Shown: positions 31,913-42,775 of the stretch, in pieces
Position numbering within the stretch: the stretch's first letter is position 1
Layout: the number at the start of each line of letters is the position of its first letter
NCBI GenBank assembly: GCA_029204225.1
Contig: CM055111.1
Coordinates: 19,444,642-19,508,641, forward strand
From: Diphasiastrum complanatum
Taxonomy: Eukaryota; Streptophyta; Lycopodiopsida; Lycopodiales; Lycopodiaceae
Length of the DNA: 64,000 bases
Direction of reading: 5' to 3'
Notes under the pieces: model-generated
The model's input: only the letters and a program-made list of their open reading frames with translations
Databases searched by the model: none
Told to the model about the DNA's origin: nothing
Made by a program: the position numbers and the translations under genes

Positions 31913-32241
31913 ATGCACGCTTTTTTAATCTGTTCATGACTTTTCCCACCATTGTGGCTTTCAAATCCTCCAAGCCCAAATCCATGCTCTTTAGTTGCAA
32001 GAGCAGTCGCAACAGCCTTTCTGGAGGAAGCTCATCAGCTCTAAGCAGTTGGTCCTTGATAATCATTATTTTATTCCCACGAACCTCACCAACCTCACCA
32101 CTTGTTGGATCATAAATTTGCTCCATGGCAATCGCAATGGCTGAATAGCATACAAAGAATACTAATAAGCTTAATAAACTGTAATGTAGAACATGGGTGC
32201 TTACATCGAAGAAGGACATCTTGTTGAACAAGAAGCTGCAT
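31311..32241 (-). pseudogene. Mediator subunit 26/TFIIS N-terminal (LW) domain-like gene
   Basis: The minus strand has ATG at 32241, an intron 32204-32141 (GTAAGC...TTCAG), then MEQIYDPTSGEVGEVRGNKI. The domain LLRLLLQLKSMDLGLEDLKA, TMVGKVMNRLKKRAYGNVRY, VADRLLDDWNQLV follows. This fits the TFIIS N-terminal helical bundle as in plant Med26-like proteins, where it binds elongation machinery in the nucleus. A basic tail follows (IEPKRGQKRIHSQTGSSGS). An in-frame TGA at 31658-31656, where the other arm has CAA, truncates the protein. The protein is about 280 residues without the stop, short for Med26. A partial gene or a related LW-domain protein is possible. Confidence 0.6.
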
Positions 32242-32387
32242 GATGAATTAATGAGTTACAGTTCACAAGACGATTATCAATTAAATCTTAGAAAGCCCTA
32301 AAACAAGTAGAGGACTGAGACTGAACATCATGGAAGCCCAATGATTAAACAAGCAAAATATTTACGACTTTCAACAAAATGAATATT
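32242..32387. other. Upstream flank of the Med26-like gene
   Basis: Short AT-rich sequence, probably the 5' UTR or promoter of the minus-strand gene. I see no clear TATA box in the expected place. Confidence 0.35.
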
Positions 32388-32603
32388 ACAAGTATTGAGA
32401 GTAGTGGCCAAAAAACAAAACCCGATCGATCTCTTGTGTTGCTGTTTTGATTACGCCTGCCTAATCCAAGAATAATCTTCTGCCGCTGCTCTACCAGCTC
32501 CTTCTTTTCAACAGAAATGTTGTATTGGAATAGTATAAGACATCTGCGAGTAAAAGAGTGAATGAAGTATGTCTAATATTATTAACCGACAATGAGAGCA
32601 CTG
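32388..32603 (+). repeat. Direct repeat, left copy (about 216 bp)
   Basis: ACAAGTATTGAGAGTAGTGG...CAATGAGAGCACT recurs at 33440-33664 with moderate divergence, including CAAAACCCGATCGATCTCTT and TCTTTTCAACAGAAATGTTG in both. The copies are in the same orientation, 836 bases apart. They could be termini of a small element or a segmental duplication. Confidence 0.85.
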
Positions 32604-33439
32604 AGATTTGCCCACCTTTCGACATATATACATGTGCAAGGCTTTAGGGTTGTTTAGGGTAAAAGTTGTGAATTAATTTCTTTGTAAATCAGGAGGGGCC
32701 CTAGGATCGCCCTTGGAGGCCTTCCTCTTGCCACGGTGGAACGGCCAAGGCCATGGACCTTCCTTGACATGGAAATGTGTTTTATTTTTTTTACTAGCAC
32801 TTTTTGCGCATAATCTATATATACTAAAATAAAATGGGTTTCCAGCCAGCTCGCAGCTCACGCTGTGACGGGCAGCGTGAGCTATCCGGACCAAACTCAT
32901 ATTTTAAAAAATGTGGAGCCCCCCGGCTTGGGCGGGCAAACGTACTAGTGTCATCTAACAAAACAAGTGAATTTGTTTTACATTCACCTTTTGCATCTGA
33001 AGGTGCATGTAAAACATTTGAAAAAAAATAACGGGGTTGCACAAGATTTTGCTCTGGAAGGCACCTCTTTTTTCTTCATGAAAAAAAAAAGAAAATATGA
33101 TTTTATGCCTGTATGCATGTCACACTATTTAAGATAATTCAAATTCCAAGTTCTTCCAATTCTTGCTTTCTAAGAAACTTTGTCATGGTTGGTGGGCACA
33201 TTTTTGCCCAATTTTTTTCTTTTCCATTGAAGCCATTGGGAAACATCAAATAATTACCATATTTGGAAAATTACGATAATATTGAACATATTAGATCTAG
33301 ATGAATTTTGTATTAATCGGGCAAAGCCAAAAACAACGCAAACTCCATGAAACATAAATCTTAATTTGATCATATGAAGACGTAAAGTTCATGTAACATG
33401 TAAAGCATTTTCGAATCTAATGTGCGGCGGACACTTACA
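32604..33439. other. Spacer between direct repeats, with two hairpins
   Basis: No gene is seen. AGCTCACGCT...AGCGTGAGCT (about 32863-32892) is a perfect 10-base stem. TTTTACATTCACCTT...AAGGTGCATGTAAAA (32976-33014) is a 15-base stem with one mismatch. Short open frames on both strands across these hairpins mirror each other and are not genes. Confidence 0.55.
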
Positions 33440-33664
33440 ACAAGTATTGAGAATAGTGTCCAAAACACAAAACCCGATCGATCTCTTGTGTTGTTGCTTT
33501 GATTACGCTTGCCTAATCCAAGAATAATCTTGTGCCACTACTGCTGCTTCTCTACCATCTCCTTCTTTTCAACAGAAATGTTGTGCTGAAACAGGATTAG
33601 ACTTCTACGAGTAAAAGAGTGAATGAATTATGTCTATTATTATTAAGCGGCAATGAGACCACTC
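33440..33664 (+). repeat. Direct repeat, right copy (about 225 bp)
   Basis: Partner of 32388-32603. It has a small insertion (CTACTGCTGCTTCT) relative to the left copy. Confidence 0.85.
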
Positions 33665-33746
33665 AAACTCTAAATTAGTAGCAGATAATATTTTGGATGT
33701 AGCTGCAATAACATACAATCAAACATTTGGATTTCATAATATTGTT

Positions 33747-33817
33747 GGTGCACAATGACGGGTGCTCGAGCACCAAGTGCATGACGAGAGTCATGCACCC
33801 AATCATCTTTGTGCACC
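33747..33817. other. Three-stem cruciform/cloverleaf-like palindrome
   Basis: Outer stem GGTGCACAA (33747-33755) pairs with TTGTGCACC (33809-33817). Inside are a perfect palindrome GGTGCTCGAGCACC (33761-33774) and the hairpin GTGCATGAC-GAGA-GTCATGCAC (33777-33798). Together they make a three-way junction. It is not a tRNA: the stem lengths and loops do not fit. Confidence 0.8.
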
Positions 33818-34889
33818 TGTAGCAATTCCAGCCATTACTAGGCAATGTATAAATCTGAAGTAGATCATCTTGGCATGAAAGGAGAGTTAGTTAGTCATTG
33901 TTGACACGTAGGCAAGGCTAAAGTTTTTGGAATATTTGTGTGTGATACTAACGCGAATATATGTACATATCATGTGAATGGAAAAACATGCTTTTTTCTG
34001 ATCCTATGATTGTTGTCGTGTTCTTGATTATTGATTGAGCATTGTTTAATGCTGATGTTCTGATTTCTCTGATTGTGATCAAGCGATAGATAGATTCCGC
34101 TTTGATTTACTGAGTTTTTGCTTTCAATGGTTATGGGCCCACTCCCATGAAAGGACACAGGGATCATTCCAGCCACTTGCATTCAAAACATTATCATTTT
34201 CATCAACTCGAGTCAGCTCATGTTGTCGATGCTAGAGAAGCAAAGGCTCTGAAGGACCATTTCAGAGGAGAAAAGCCAAATCCCTAATCTGATGAAGTTC
34301 CTGATTTGGGTAGCTGAGGTTCTCACTTAGAGGTTTCATCCCAAGTTTCTGAGTGGGACCTTGGTTCAAGCAGCCATTAAAGCTTACAACGGAGCCGTCC
34401 TAAATTGGGTGGAGGGAACAAGTGAATGGATCAAATGAGATATAAGTTGTTTGTATCAAGCAAAAGTAAATGTTAGAATGAAAACACAGCGAGGAAGATG
34501 ATAGTATGACATACAGAATCTACAAGCACTCAATTGATCAATCATAAAGTAAAATCACACTCACACACAAGAAGCAAACACTTGATTACAATAAGCGTGA
34601 TCATAGCCTCACGAAGCATGTACATATACGTCCGCATGTCAGTGCCACGCCAAGATTTCATATAATGTGCAATATGATGACTATCGTATTTACACCTAGC
34701 ATGTACAATATTCTTTGTTCTCATATCTACGTATACGTTGCTAATTATCGTGGCATCATGCATGCCAAGAAAACCTTTGCAAACCCTACACATCCTAGGA
34801 ACATGACGAATCCACTTCAAACATGCCATGTGACTGAAGACGGTTAGCAGTGACCATTGGTGTCATGTGACATGGACACCAAAAATCTC
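33818..34889. other. No recognisable gene; possible copia LTR remnant near the right end
   Basis: Unique-looking sequence with short frames only. The part ending CATGGACACCA at 34881 could be the edge of a 3' LTR belonging to the copia remnant to the right, but the other edge was not found. Confidence 0.3.
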
Positions 34890-34896
34890 CATCTCA

Positions 34897-35036
34897 ATGC
34901 TATTCGTCTTCTCTGAAGCTGCTCTTCATTTCCATGGCATTTTTTAAGCATACAAATCTAGCCTTCGATAGAGGCTTGGTCATTATGTCGGCGGTCATCG
35001 TTTTGGTGGGACAGAACTCCAACACTTCCCCCTACA
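34897..35036 (-). pseudogene. Copia RNase H C-terminus remnant
   Basis: The minus strand reads GEVLEFCPTKTMTADIMTKP followed by LSKARFVCLKNAMEMKSS and a stop. This is the last part of copia RNase H (x-ADI-TKPLS-xxF). The upstream part of pol is missing after a stop at the left of G-E-V-L. It differs from copia A and D, so it marks another copia family. GCTCTGACACCA near 35109-35120 (minus TGGTGTCAGAGC) looks like a primer site of the same or another element. Confidence 0.65.
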
Positions 35037-35049
35037 AAAAGTCATCAGT

Positions 35050-37904
35050 CCTTGATGACAAAGACTTGATATATTTTCCATGATCTCTAGTGGCTTTGCC
35101 ATGTGTGCTCTGACACCAATAATACTATTTAAGTACTTATCACTACTGGAGCACACGATCCCTCATTCACATATCTCTCTGATCTAATTTGCAAGGCTAC
35201 TAGATTATATTGGAGAATACAAAGCCAATCTTAAATCTAGTACTAAATTTGAAAATGTGAGGCCACAATTGCATATCTGCCTTCTCCACATCCCGACCTA
35301 TGTCTATGGTTGAATGTACCCTTTTGCAATATAATCAAGTTCTCAAACGTACAACTAGTGCCTTGAGCTCACAAATAATATAAGAAAAAAAACAAGACAA
35401 CACCAGAGAGGCTTGCACTTTGGGCTATTGGGGAAAGAGGGTGTGTGTGTGAGAGAGAACAGAAAATAGCTCGAAAAGAAACAAACACGAAAAGAAGCAA
35501 ACTCGAAACTCGAAACTCGAAAAAGGAACGAACTAGAACGGAAAGAATTCGTGCGCAGCAGAATGAGCTATTTAACTCTTTCCCTAGGCATGACTACGCC
35601 TATCAGACACGAACATAATGTTAGTCATAGAAATCATGTTCGATCTGATTACGTAGTCAAACATTAAGCATGAAGACATCAGAAAGATAATTTGTCGCGA
35701 ATAGCTAGACTAATAATAATTTGCTAAGAACATACTACCAGATTAAGTAATAAGAGAGTCGGACATACTGTAGAAAAAGCATAGCAATATTGACACAAAT
35801 CTAAACGTACAACAAATAGAGCTCTAATCAGATCAAGTATAGCAAAATATACAGGTCAATAATGTTGTTGAGCACAAGACAATAGTGGATGAACTACGTG
35901 CTTCACAAAGCTAATGCAATCTCTAAAAGGAATAAACCTATTACTGACAATACAAAGAATCGATGCGCGAAAGCATCTACTTCGTCTATCTCTGATAAGC
36001 TTCTGATGCTATTATTTTCACATGCTTTGCTTCACAGTTGAATACACAGATGATATTCAATACATACATAATTTTACAGGTGTGCAGATGAAGAAAGTAC
36101 AAAGATGGATGTGTTGTCTATAGGAGATCGTGAGTGGATGCTGTCGTTGTCAAATCTGATTGCACAATTGCATGGGATGAGCATGAGAAGGCCGCAACAT
36201 CAGCCTTCGCTGAAATGAACGTTGGTGAAGATGCGAAAAATGCGACACTATGACCAATGCCTTAAGATTTGATTTACGGGGTATCTTCGCTTTTTCATTA
36301 GGGCACCTTCGACATTTGTAGGGCAATATCGTCTTTTTCGCCTTTTTCGCGTGTGAAAATTTACTTGTATTTATGCAGACAGTCGTGTTTTTTGCCTGTT
36401 TTATTTTACATGTAAATATGCAGACTCTGCGACAACATGAGTAAAAATGCAGCATGAATGGAGGTAGATTAAAATAGGATTTAGGAGAGTAGAGGAGATA
36501 AATCCAACATGGGCCCTACTATTGGTAGGTGTTACACCTCAAGCCTTGTTGCATTGAATACAACAATAACATTTTTTATTTGTCAATGGCATGTAACATA
36601 CATATACTCATGTGCTTAGCCAAATTAACTAGTCATAGTTCCTAGTCAACTTTGAGCCCAACACTCACATTGGTTGAGTGAGTGGAAACTCAACTCTCTC
36701 TTTCGTAGCCCAACTTTGTAAAAAAGTTGCTTGAATAGGAATATCTCAAGCATATTGTCTATAGATTGTGACCCTTCTAAATTTCATAATGTCCATGGGC
36801 TCACATGAGACAACCTTCTAAACAAGTCACACCTAAAAAAGCATGTCATATACACCTCGTGGCTTTAGCAAAGAGACAACAAGATGCACCCTTTGAGATG
36901 AACAACTACCCCTTTGCAATCTTTTTGACAACAACAATATTAAAATTTCATTGTACTTTAATGGTGGTTGTAGGATATCTGAAAAACTAAGCGATGAGAA
37001 TGGGACTAGTCAAATCTTGGAGCTTAGTCCACTAGTATCCTAATATTTACAATTCACAATATAAAATTCAAAGACCAAAAATCGTTGGCAAAAATAGTAT
37101 TTTATTATGCTGGATCAAACTCTTTTCCATTTTGAAATTACCTCTACACAACAGACAAATCCAATTAAGATCTTTCTTTTGGCACCTTATCTCAACATAG
37201 ACAAACAATATTGTATCACTAAACTACATACAAATATATGAAACCCTTTGGGGGGGAGACTTACCATCAGCACCAGAAGCAAGCTCTTCTCCTACATTTT
37301 CAACATTTTCAAGAACCATAGTAACATCAATCGTAGCCTTGTAGAACTTGCTAAAACCACACATATTGGACCCTTAAGAATTCATAATTTTATAATAAAT
37401 GTGAATATCAGACCATACATGTGATGCTTCCACCAGATGACTCAACTTTTTTAATAGAATTGGGTAGACAAAAATCTTCATTAGTAAACTGAAAATGGTT
37501 TTTCTTTTAGCGAGGAACAAAATAAATGCCAACAAATCTCAAAGTCAAAGCACAACTGCATCAGCTTAAGCTCATTATACAAAGCCCTTACTTCAAAACG
37601 TATTGATTGAGTTATAAAAACACAGTTTAAACACCCGACCGGATCAATCACCACAGTACAACGTCAAGTGCAACAAGACAAAACAACAGAATTACTCTCA
37701 TCAAACTTTATATTCAACTAATAAGTAAGTACAAAGATAAGTTGCTTAAAAAGCACTCAAGGGGCTCATAAAAGAAAGATGGCCCGATAACTCTATAACT
37801 AAGCACACGTGGTGCCGTCGAAATAAGAAAGCACTGTATAAGTCGATCATTGCTATTATAACTCTCTCCCCCAATGATCAACGTCTTTCTTTGTTTTAGA
37901 ATTT
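35050..37904. other. Gene-poor stretch of about 2.9 kb
   Basis: I see no convincing coding region on either strand. Notable items are AGAGGGTGTGTGTGTGAGAGAG near 35435, three tandem ACTCGAA units near 35500, and two copies of TTTA(C)-TGTA-ATATGCAGAC near 36365 and 36410. The right part may contain the 3' LTR of copia D, on the minus strand starting at TGTTAAGTAAATTC (37913), but its far end is not identified. Confidence 0.5.
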
Positions 37905-37945
37905 ACTTAACATACCTCCATGATAGTATTACAAGTAAAGGCTTT

Positions 37946-39045
37946 TTACATAACCAGATCTAAGCCAAGTTTGGCTCTAAAAGTCTCAAACTTTTCTTTA
38001 CTTAAAGCTTTTGTAAATATATCATCAACTTGTAATAACGTAGAACAATGTACAATACTTATATCTTCAGATTGTAACTTCTCACGCACAAAGTGATATT
38101 TCACTTCAATATGTTTTGTCCTTGCGTGAAAGATAGGATTCTTAGCCAATTGTATTCCACTTTGACTGTCACAAAAAATAACAGTAGGATTTACCTGCTT
38201 CATGCCAATCTCACATAACAACTTACGTAGCCAAATAGCTTCCTGGGTAGCAGAACTCAACGCTTTATATTCGGCTTTTGTAGAAGAAAGAGAAATAGTA
38301 TCTTGCTTTTTGCTAGACCATGAAAAACAACCGCTGCCAAAATTGAAGGTATAACCTATTGTTGACTTTCTATCATCTATACTTCCTGCCCAATTAGCGT
38401 CAACATAACCCTGTAATTTAGGTAAAACACTTTGTCTTTTGTAGATTAGGCCAAGGTTAGGTGTACCTTTCACATATCTCAAAATCCTTTTTGCAGCTTT
38501 CCAACGGTCCATAGTGGGTGATGACATGAATTGGCTAATCAAACTTACAGCATAGCAGATATCAGGACGTGTAGTCGTAAGATATATCAAACTCCCAACT
38601 AGCTGACGAAATAGAGTAGCGTCAACATGTGCACTATCATCAATACAAGATAATTTCTTACTAGCTTCACAAGGGGTGATGGAGGGTTTGCACTCTATCA
38701 TGTGAAATCTCTCCAATATTTTGCCCACATACTTGTTTTGACATAACTTGATATCACTGCCAGTTTGCCATACTTCAACACCCAAGAAATAGTGCATAAA
38801 ATCTAAATCTATCATCTCAAACTGCTTGCATAAGTTGGCTTTGATCGAACGAGTGAGGTTCTCATCATTGTCTGTGATAATGATATCATCAACGTAAAGT
38901 ACAATCAAGTCAATGTTGTCATCATTTATAAAAACATAAAGATTTGGATCTGAATTTGTTCTTACAAACCCATGAGAAAGAAAGTAATTGTGAATGCGTC
39001 CATACCATGTGCATGGCGCTTGCTTAAGGCCATAAAGTGCTGAAG
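37946..39045 (-). pseudogene. Copia D reverse transcriptase (second half) and RNase H
   Basis: One long open minus-strand frame. It enters RT at ALYGLKQAPCTWYGRI, has the intact active-site box LIVLYVDDIIITD, then MHYFLGVEVWQTGSDIKLCQ, VGSLIYLTTTRPDICYAVSL and RILRYVKGTPNLG. RNase H shows GYVDANWAGSIDDRKST, SLSSTKAEYKALSSATQEAI, HIEVKYHFVREKL and DDIFTKALSKEKF. The open state of 360 codons suggests a relatively young fragment. The N-terminal half of RT and everything before it are missing: the frame opens in unrelated sequence. It is a different copia family from A, B and C. Confidence 0.92.
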
Positions 39046-39064
39046 CAGCAACAACCAACAACAA

Positions 39065-40070
39065 CATACAACTATCTAGCAATGATTTTGGATCTGCCTT
39101 GGAAGAGAGCCCACTTAGTCAAAGTTGGTTGTCCTTCACACATGTCTGAGCATTGATTTCCATACAATACCGGATCTAATTTATTCAATTTGATAAAGAA
39201 CCCTCTTGATCCAAAAATCTCATAGATAGTGTGGGAGATGCAATCTACACTCTCTAGGTCTTGATTTCAAGGAAAATTTTCATACATATGATGAGAGATG
39301 TGTTAAACACTTAGTTAGGCTCTGATAACATGTGAAAATTCACATGTGTGGGAATGCCCTAATGTGTGATAATGATGTCCTGGAGCTTTGTGTTTGCACT
39401 TTAGATCAACTATAAATTGATAATCAAGATCTATGTCAAAAACTAAGGTAGAATCACATTTCTACATGCATACAATCATCAACCATACAATCATCAACCA
39501 AGTACTTTCACACATGTGGGAAGTGTACTTGAAAAAAACTAAGTATGAAAAGTTGCTGCTCTCGGGTACAGAGAGAAAGCAACTACAAAGGCTCGGGTAG
39601 AGAGAGAGTGAAATAGTCACAAATTGCCAAATCTCCAATGTTACCCAAAAACTCATATACAAAATGAAGTGAATCAATCTACTAGTACTAACTCAAGGTA
39701 GTACGTGCTGAATTCCTATTGGAACCCCTTTGTTAGCACCTCTTAATTCCTATTGGATGAGTGACTCAACATCCCTTTGATTTGATTGGACCCTTCTAGT
39801 GAAACTCTCACTTATGATTAGACCCTTGACTTTTTGCCAACACATAGGAAGTGTCACTCATTAAACCTGAACTTGACACTTGTAGAGAGCCTAACTAGCT
39901 CGAGCTACATCGTAGTTGACTTTTGGCCTAATGATGGAATACACGTGTACTTTACTATTTATCCTCTAAAGCCAAAAATGGCCCTATCAACTACTTACAC
40001 CAAGATGCTTCACTAGAAAACTTTATTAAACCCCTAAAGTCAACATAGATAGTTTTTCATGTTTTTCACA
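39065..40070 (-). mobile_element. Copia A-like 5' end: leader, primer site and LTR
   Basis: On the minus strand an LTR (40070-39331) is followed by a primer-like site (ATGTTATCAGAGCC, plus 39317-39330) and about 260 bases of leader that resemble the copia A leader at 8380-8470. Sequence then switches directly to the copia D RT near 39045. This is a junction between two different copia families. Confidence 0.7.
39331..40070 (-). repeat. LTR of the copia A-like element (about 740 bp)
   Basis: On the plus strand it starts TGTGAAAATTCACATGTGTGG and ends TTTTTCACA. It shares with the copia A LTR the words CATACAATCATCAACC, TTTCACACATGTGGGAAGT, GTAGAGAGAGA and the preference for CACAYGTGTG near the U5 end. 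The right edge is inferred from the TG...CA rule. Confidence 0.7.
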
Positions 40071-40518
40071 TCTCTCTCTCTCTCTCATACCTACATATGT
40101 TGCTTAATTTGGGCTATTTGGCCTCATTTCCCCTAAATGTTTTTATGCCCTTTCTCACTCCTCTCCCACTACCCCTACGCTTTTCACGACCTATGTTCTC
40201 TCATTTTTTTCATCCTCCACTCCCTTTGTCTCATTTGCATCCTTTGAGAATCCATCCACTACCCTCCTCTCTCATGTACCACCTTGTTGCATAATTCATG
40301 TTTTTCAAACCCTTTATTGCCTCCTCTTTTCCAAGTTTCTTACATTCATAGAAAAACCACATATCATCTATTTCTGGTACTTCACCTCTCCCATCACACT
40401 CATCGATTGTCTTGTCACTTCGTGCCTCAAGTGATAGAAGCCAATTCCATCAATGCGAAATAGACCTCAAGTAATCTGAATGCTCTAGAATTGAGATCGA
40501 TTGAGTTCGATCACTTGA
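40071..40518. other. No recognisable gene
   Basis: Pyrimidine-rich sequence with CTCTCTCTCTCTCTC at 40071-40085. It is the flank of solo LTR S2, and TGAGC at 40519-40523 is its target duplication. Confidence 0.5.
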
Positions 40519-40523
40519 TGAGC

Positions 40524-41749
40524 TGTAGCGCAGGCATCCCAAAGGGAGCCAGGAACCACGACTTAGCTTCCCAGCCTTCAACTCTTGCCATCCAAACCCA
40601 CTTGACATACAAGTAGCCAACTTGCCAATAGCGATCAGACTTAACTAACTTGAAGTTCCGAAAACCAACATTGAGATCCAACCTGGCCCCATGCCAGATC
40701 GGGGGTCTCGATGTGGGTGACTTCCCTCCAAGCAAGCCGCCCGACATACATCAAACTAAACCAACTCGAAGCTTCGTTACAAACGAGTAACAGCCATTCC
40801 AAGCAAGCAGTCTGACTTACATCAGACTTAACCAACTGAAAGCTTTGTCACGAATGCTGGAAGCCAACTTGGCGCCACGCCAGACTAGACAGCCATAAAC
40901 AGGTAACTTCCACCCAAGCAAGCCATCCAACTCAGCCGACAGGTTAGAGCCCGTTCCCCAAGAGCTAAACCCATTCACGTTCATACAAGGAACACTCAGA
41001 ACCACAAGCCGCGACAGATATGGAGACAACCAGTTCCTGGACCAAATGATCCCGACAGCATACTGCTGGCGCCACGGATCGAATGGTCCCGACGGCATAC
41101 TGCTGGCGTCTCGGGATACGACACTCAGCTATGTGCCAACTTAAAAATTTTGAAGCACCCTTACAACTGGCACTTTTACCAAACACTGAAACCCAGAAGG
41201 TAATCAGAGTCAATTTGAGAAAAATCCCATTTTATTGATAAATATGAGAAGGTTACATTTCAAGTGTGTGACCGACCCTAGTCTCCGGGGCGCTAGCATG
41301 CCAAGGCGAGAGCCATGACAACATTCCAGCAAGGGAGGCTGAGACTTGGTTGGAGCTCGTCCTGAGTCGCAACCCGCACTCCCCTATACTATTGGTGGGA
41401 TTCGGCACCCCCCCTCATACCAAGCACTCTACCCAGGCTGGTAAAGCACGTTTTTTTTCTCTCTAGGATTTTCTCTTTCTAGAAAGTCATTTTCTCTCTC
41501 TAGACTTTATTGATCCCCAGGCTTCCTTTAATCATGCCTAGATCGTGTGAGGTGATTGCACATCAATATGAGCTCTCTGGACTTCGCTAGAACCGATTTT
41601 CAGTCATAGAAACTTGGCGCCGGCTGGATTCTGGTCACAGTGGCGCCGGTGCCGTTGGCACTGGGAGTAGCAGGGGCGCTGCTGGCGCCGGGGACAATGC
41701 TAGTGCCAGTGGCGCCGAAATTAAAGCTTATGAAGATAGCTTTACAACA
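40524..41749 (-). mobile_element. Solo LTR S2 (1,226 bp) with 5-bp target duplication TGAGC
   Basis: This is the inverted partner of S1. On the plus strand it begins TGTAGCGCAGGC and ends CTTTACAACA, with TGAGC at 40519-40523 and 41750-41754. It keeps four GGCGCC words of the array at the S1 start, plus the S-family poly-A region (CTTTATTG complement). Several small deletions distinguish it from S1. Open frames shared with S1 are not retroviral and probably have no meaning. Confidence 0.93.
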
Positions 41750-41754
41750 TGAGC

Positions 41755-42131
41755 CATGTCAAGTGATTAAAGCCTAAATTATAGTATAGGCATCAAACTT
41801 GAGCTATTGCTAGCTAGCTTAATGGCTTGGACTCAAGATTTCTCTAATGTGTGATAGGAGTCAACTTCATCATTTAGAGATTAAATTCAAGGAAACTTAA
41901 ACACATTGTACTTGAAAAAGACTAAAATAGAACACTCAATGTTGGCGGGTTTAGTTATAAGTTATTAAAAGAACTTTAGGCCTTTTTGCGGAAATTTAAT
42001 ATAGCAAGGCCTAATAATCAAGTTAGTGAATAAAAAGGGCTCCTTCCAAATTTAAATGCATCCATCTTGCAATTCTATTGGACCCTTCTTGAAGATTTCT
42101 CATTCCTATTGGACCCCTTGAACAAAGCCAA
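41755..42131. other. No recognisable gene
   Basis: AT-rich flank between solo LTR S2 and the 3' LTR of copia B2. Short frames only. Confidence 0.5.
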
Positions 42132-42775
42132 TGTGAAGGATTTATGATCATTCAAGATCCAATCCATGTCCCTGATCTTTGGTTACAATAAGGAGCAAAC
42201 CAACAGTCCTGCCAATGTAGAAAAATCAGCATCTACATACAAAATGAGATGCAAACTCTAAGAGATACTGATCAAACATGAACCAAAACATAAAATATAG
42301 CTGATTTCCATACAATTACAGTATCCTACTATATTTCACACATGTGGAACTGAAAATAGCAATAAATGATCATTCTACACATAGAATTGCAAGAGAACAT
42401 CATGAGAGTGCACCAATGAATAGTAGAACCCAAAGAGGACAATGTATAATGATAAAATGAGAGAGATAAGAGAGAATATGTGTCTCTCCACGAGTTACAT
42501 CGTTTTATAGCAAGTCCAAACCCTATTTGGCCACTTGGCTTTCCCTCCAAAATGTAAACCCTACTATTTTTGGGTCTAGATTCAATGTACCCAAAGCTCA
42601 AATTTGAATCTCTCTCAAACTCGACTACCAACTTTCCCACACATTCAAAAAGTGTTTATTTAATGTATTTCAAACTAATATAACCTCAAAAAGTTTATCT
42701 CTAAGTCTAAAATGAGTTTTGGCCTCATATTGACAATTTACCAAAATATGACTAAACTTGTCTAAATCTCTCACA
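42132..42775 (-). repeat. 3' LTR of copia B2 (644 bp)
   Basis: On the plus strand TGTGAAGGATTTATG...AAATCTCTCACA. The adjoining CTCCTCTTCAACTGG is the complement of a polypurine tract (minus strand GTTGAAGAGGAG), exactly as at the 3' end of B1 (GTTGAAGAGGGAG). This fixes it as the 3' LTR of a minus-strand element whose body lies to the right. Confidence 0.9.

Noticed and set aside
33747-33817. Cloverleaf-like fold as a tRNA gene
   Set aside because: Stem lengths, the absence of a T-loop TTCGA box and the absence of an anticodon loop do not fit a tRNA.
35020-35036. AGGGGGAAGTGTTGGA on the minus strand as a polypurine tract plus LTR start
   Set aside because: The following sequence encodes the end of RNase H (CPTKTMTADIMTKPLS), which must lie upstream of the true polypurine tract, so this is not an LTR boundary.
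36150-36455. Minus-strand 101-codon ORF with several Cys/Lys residues
   Set aside because: Composition follows local TTTTCGCC/TTTGC-rich DNA; no zinc-finger spacing or domain is recognisable.
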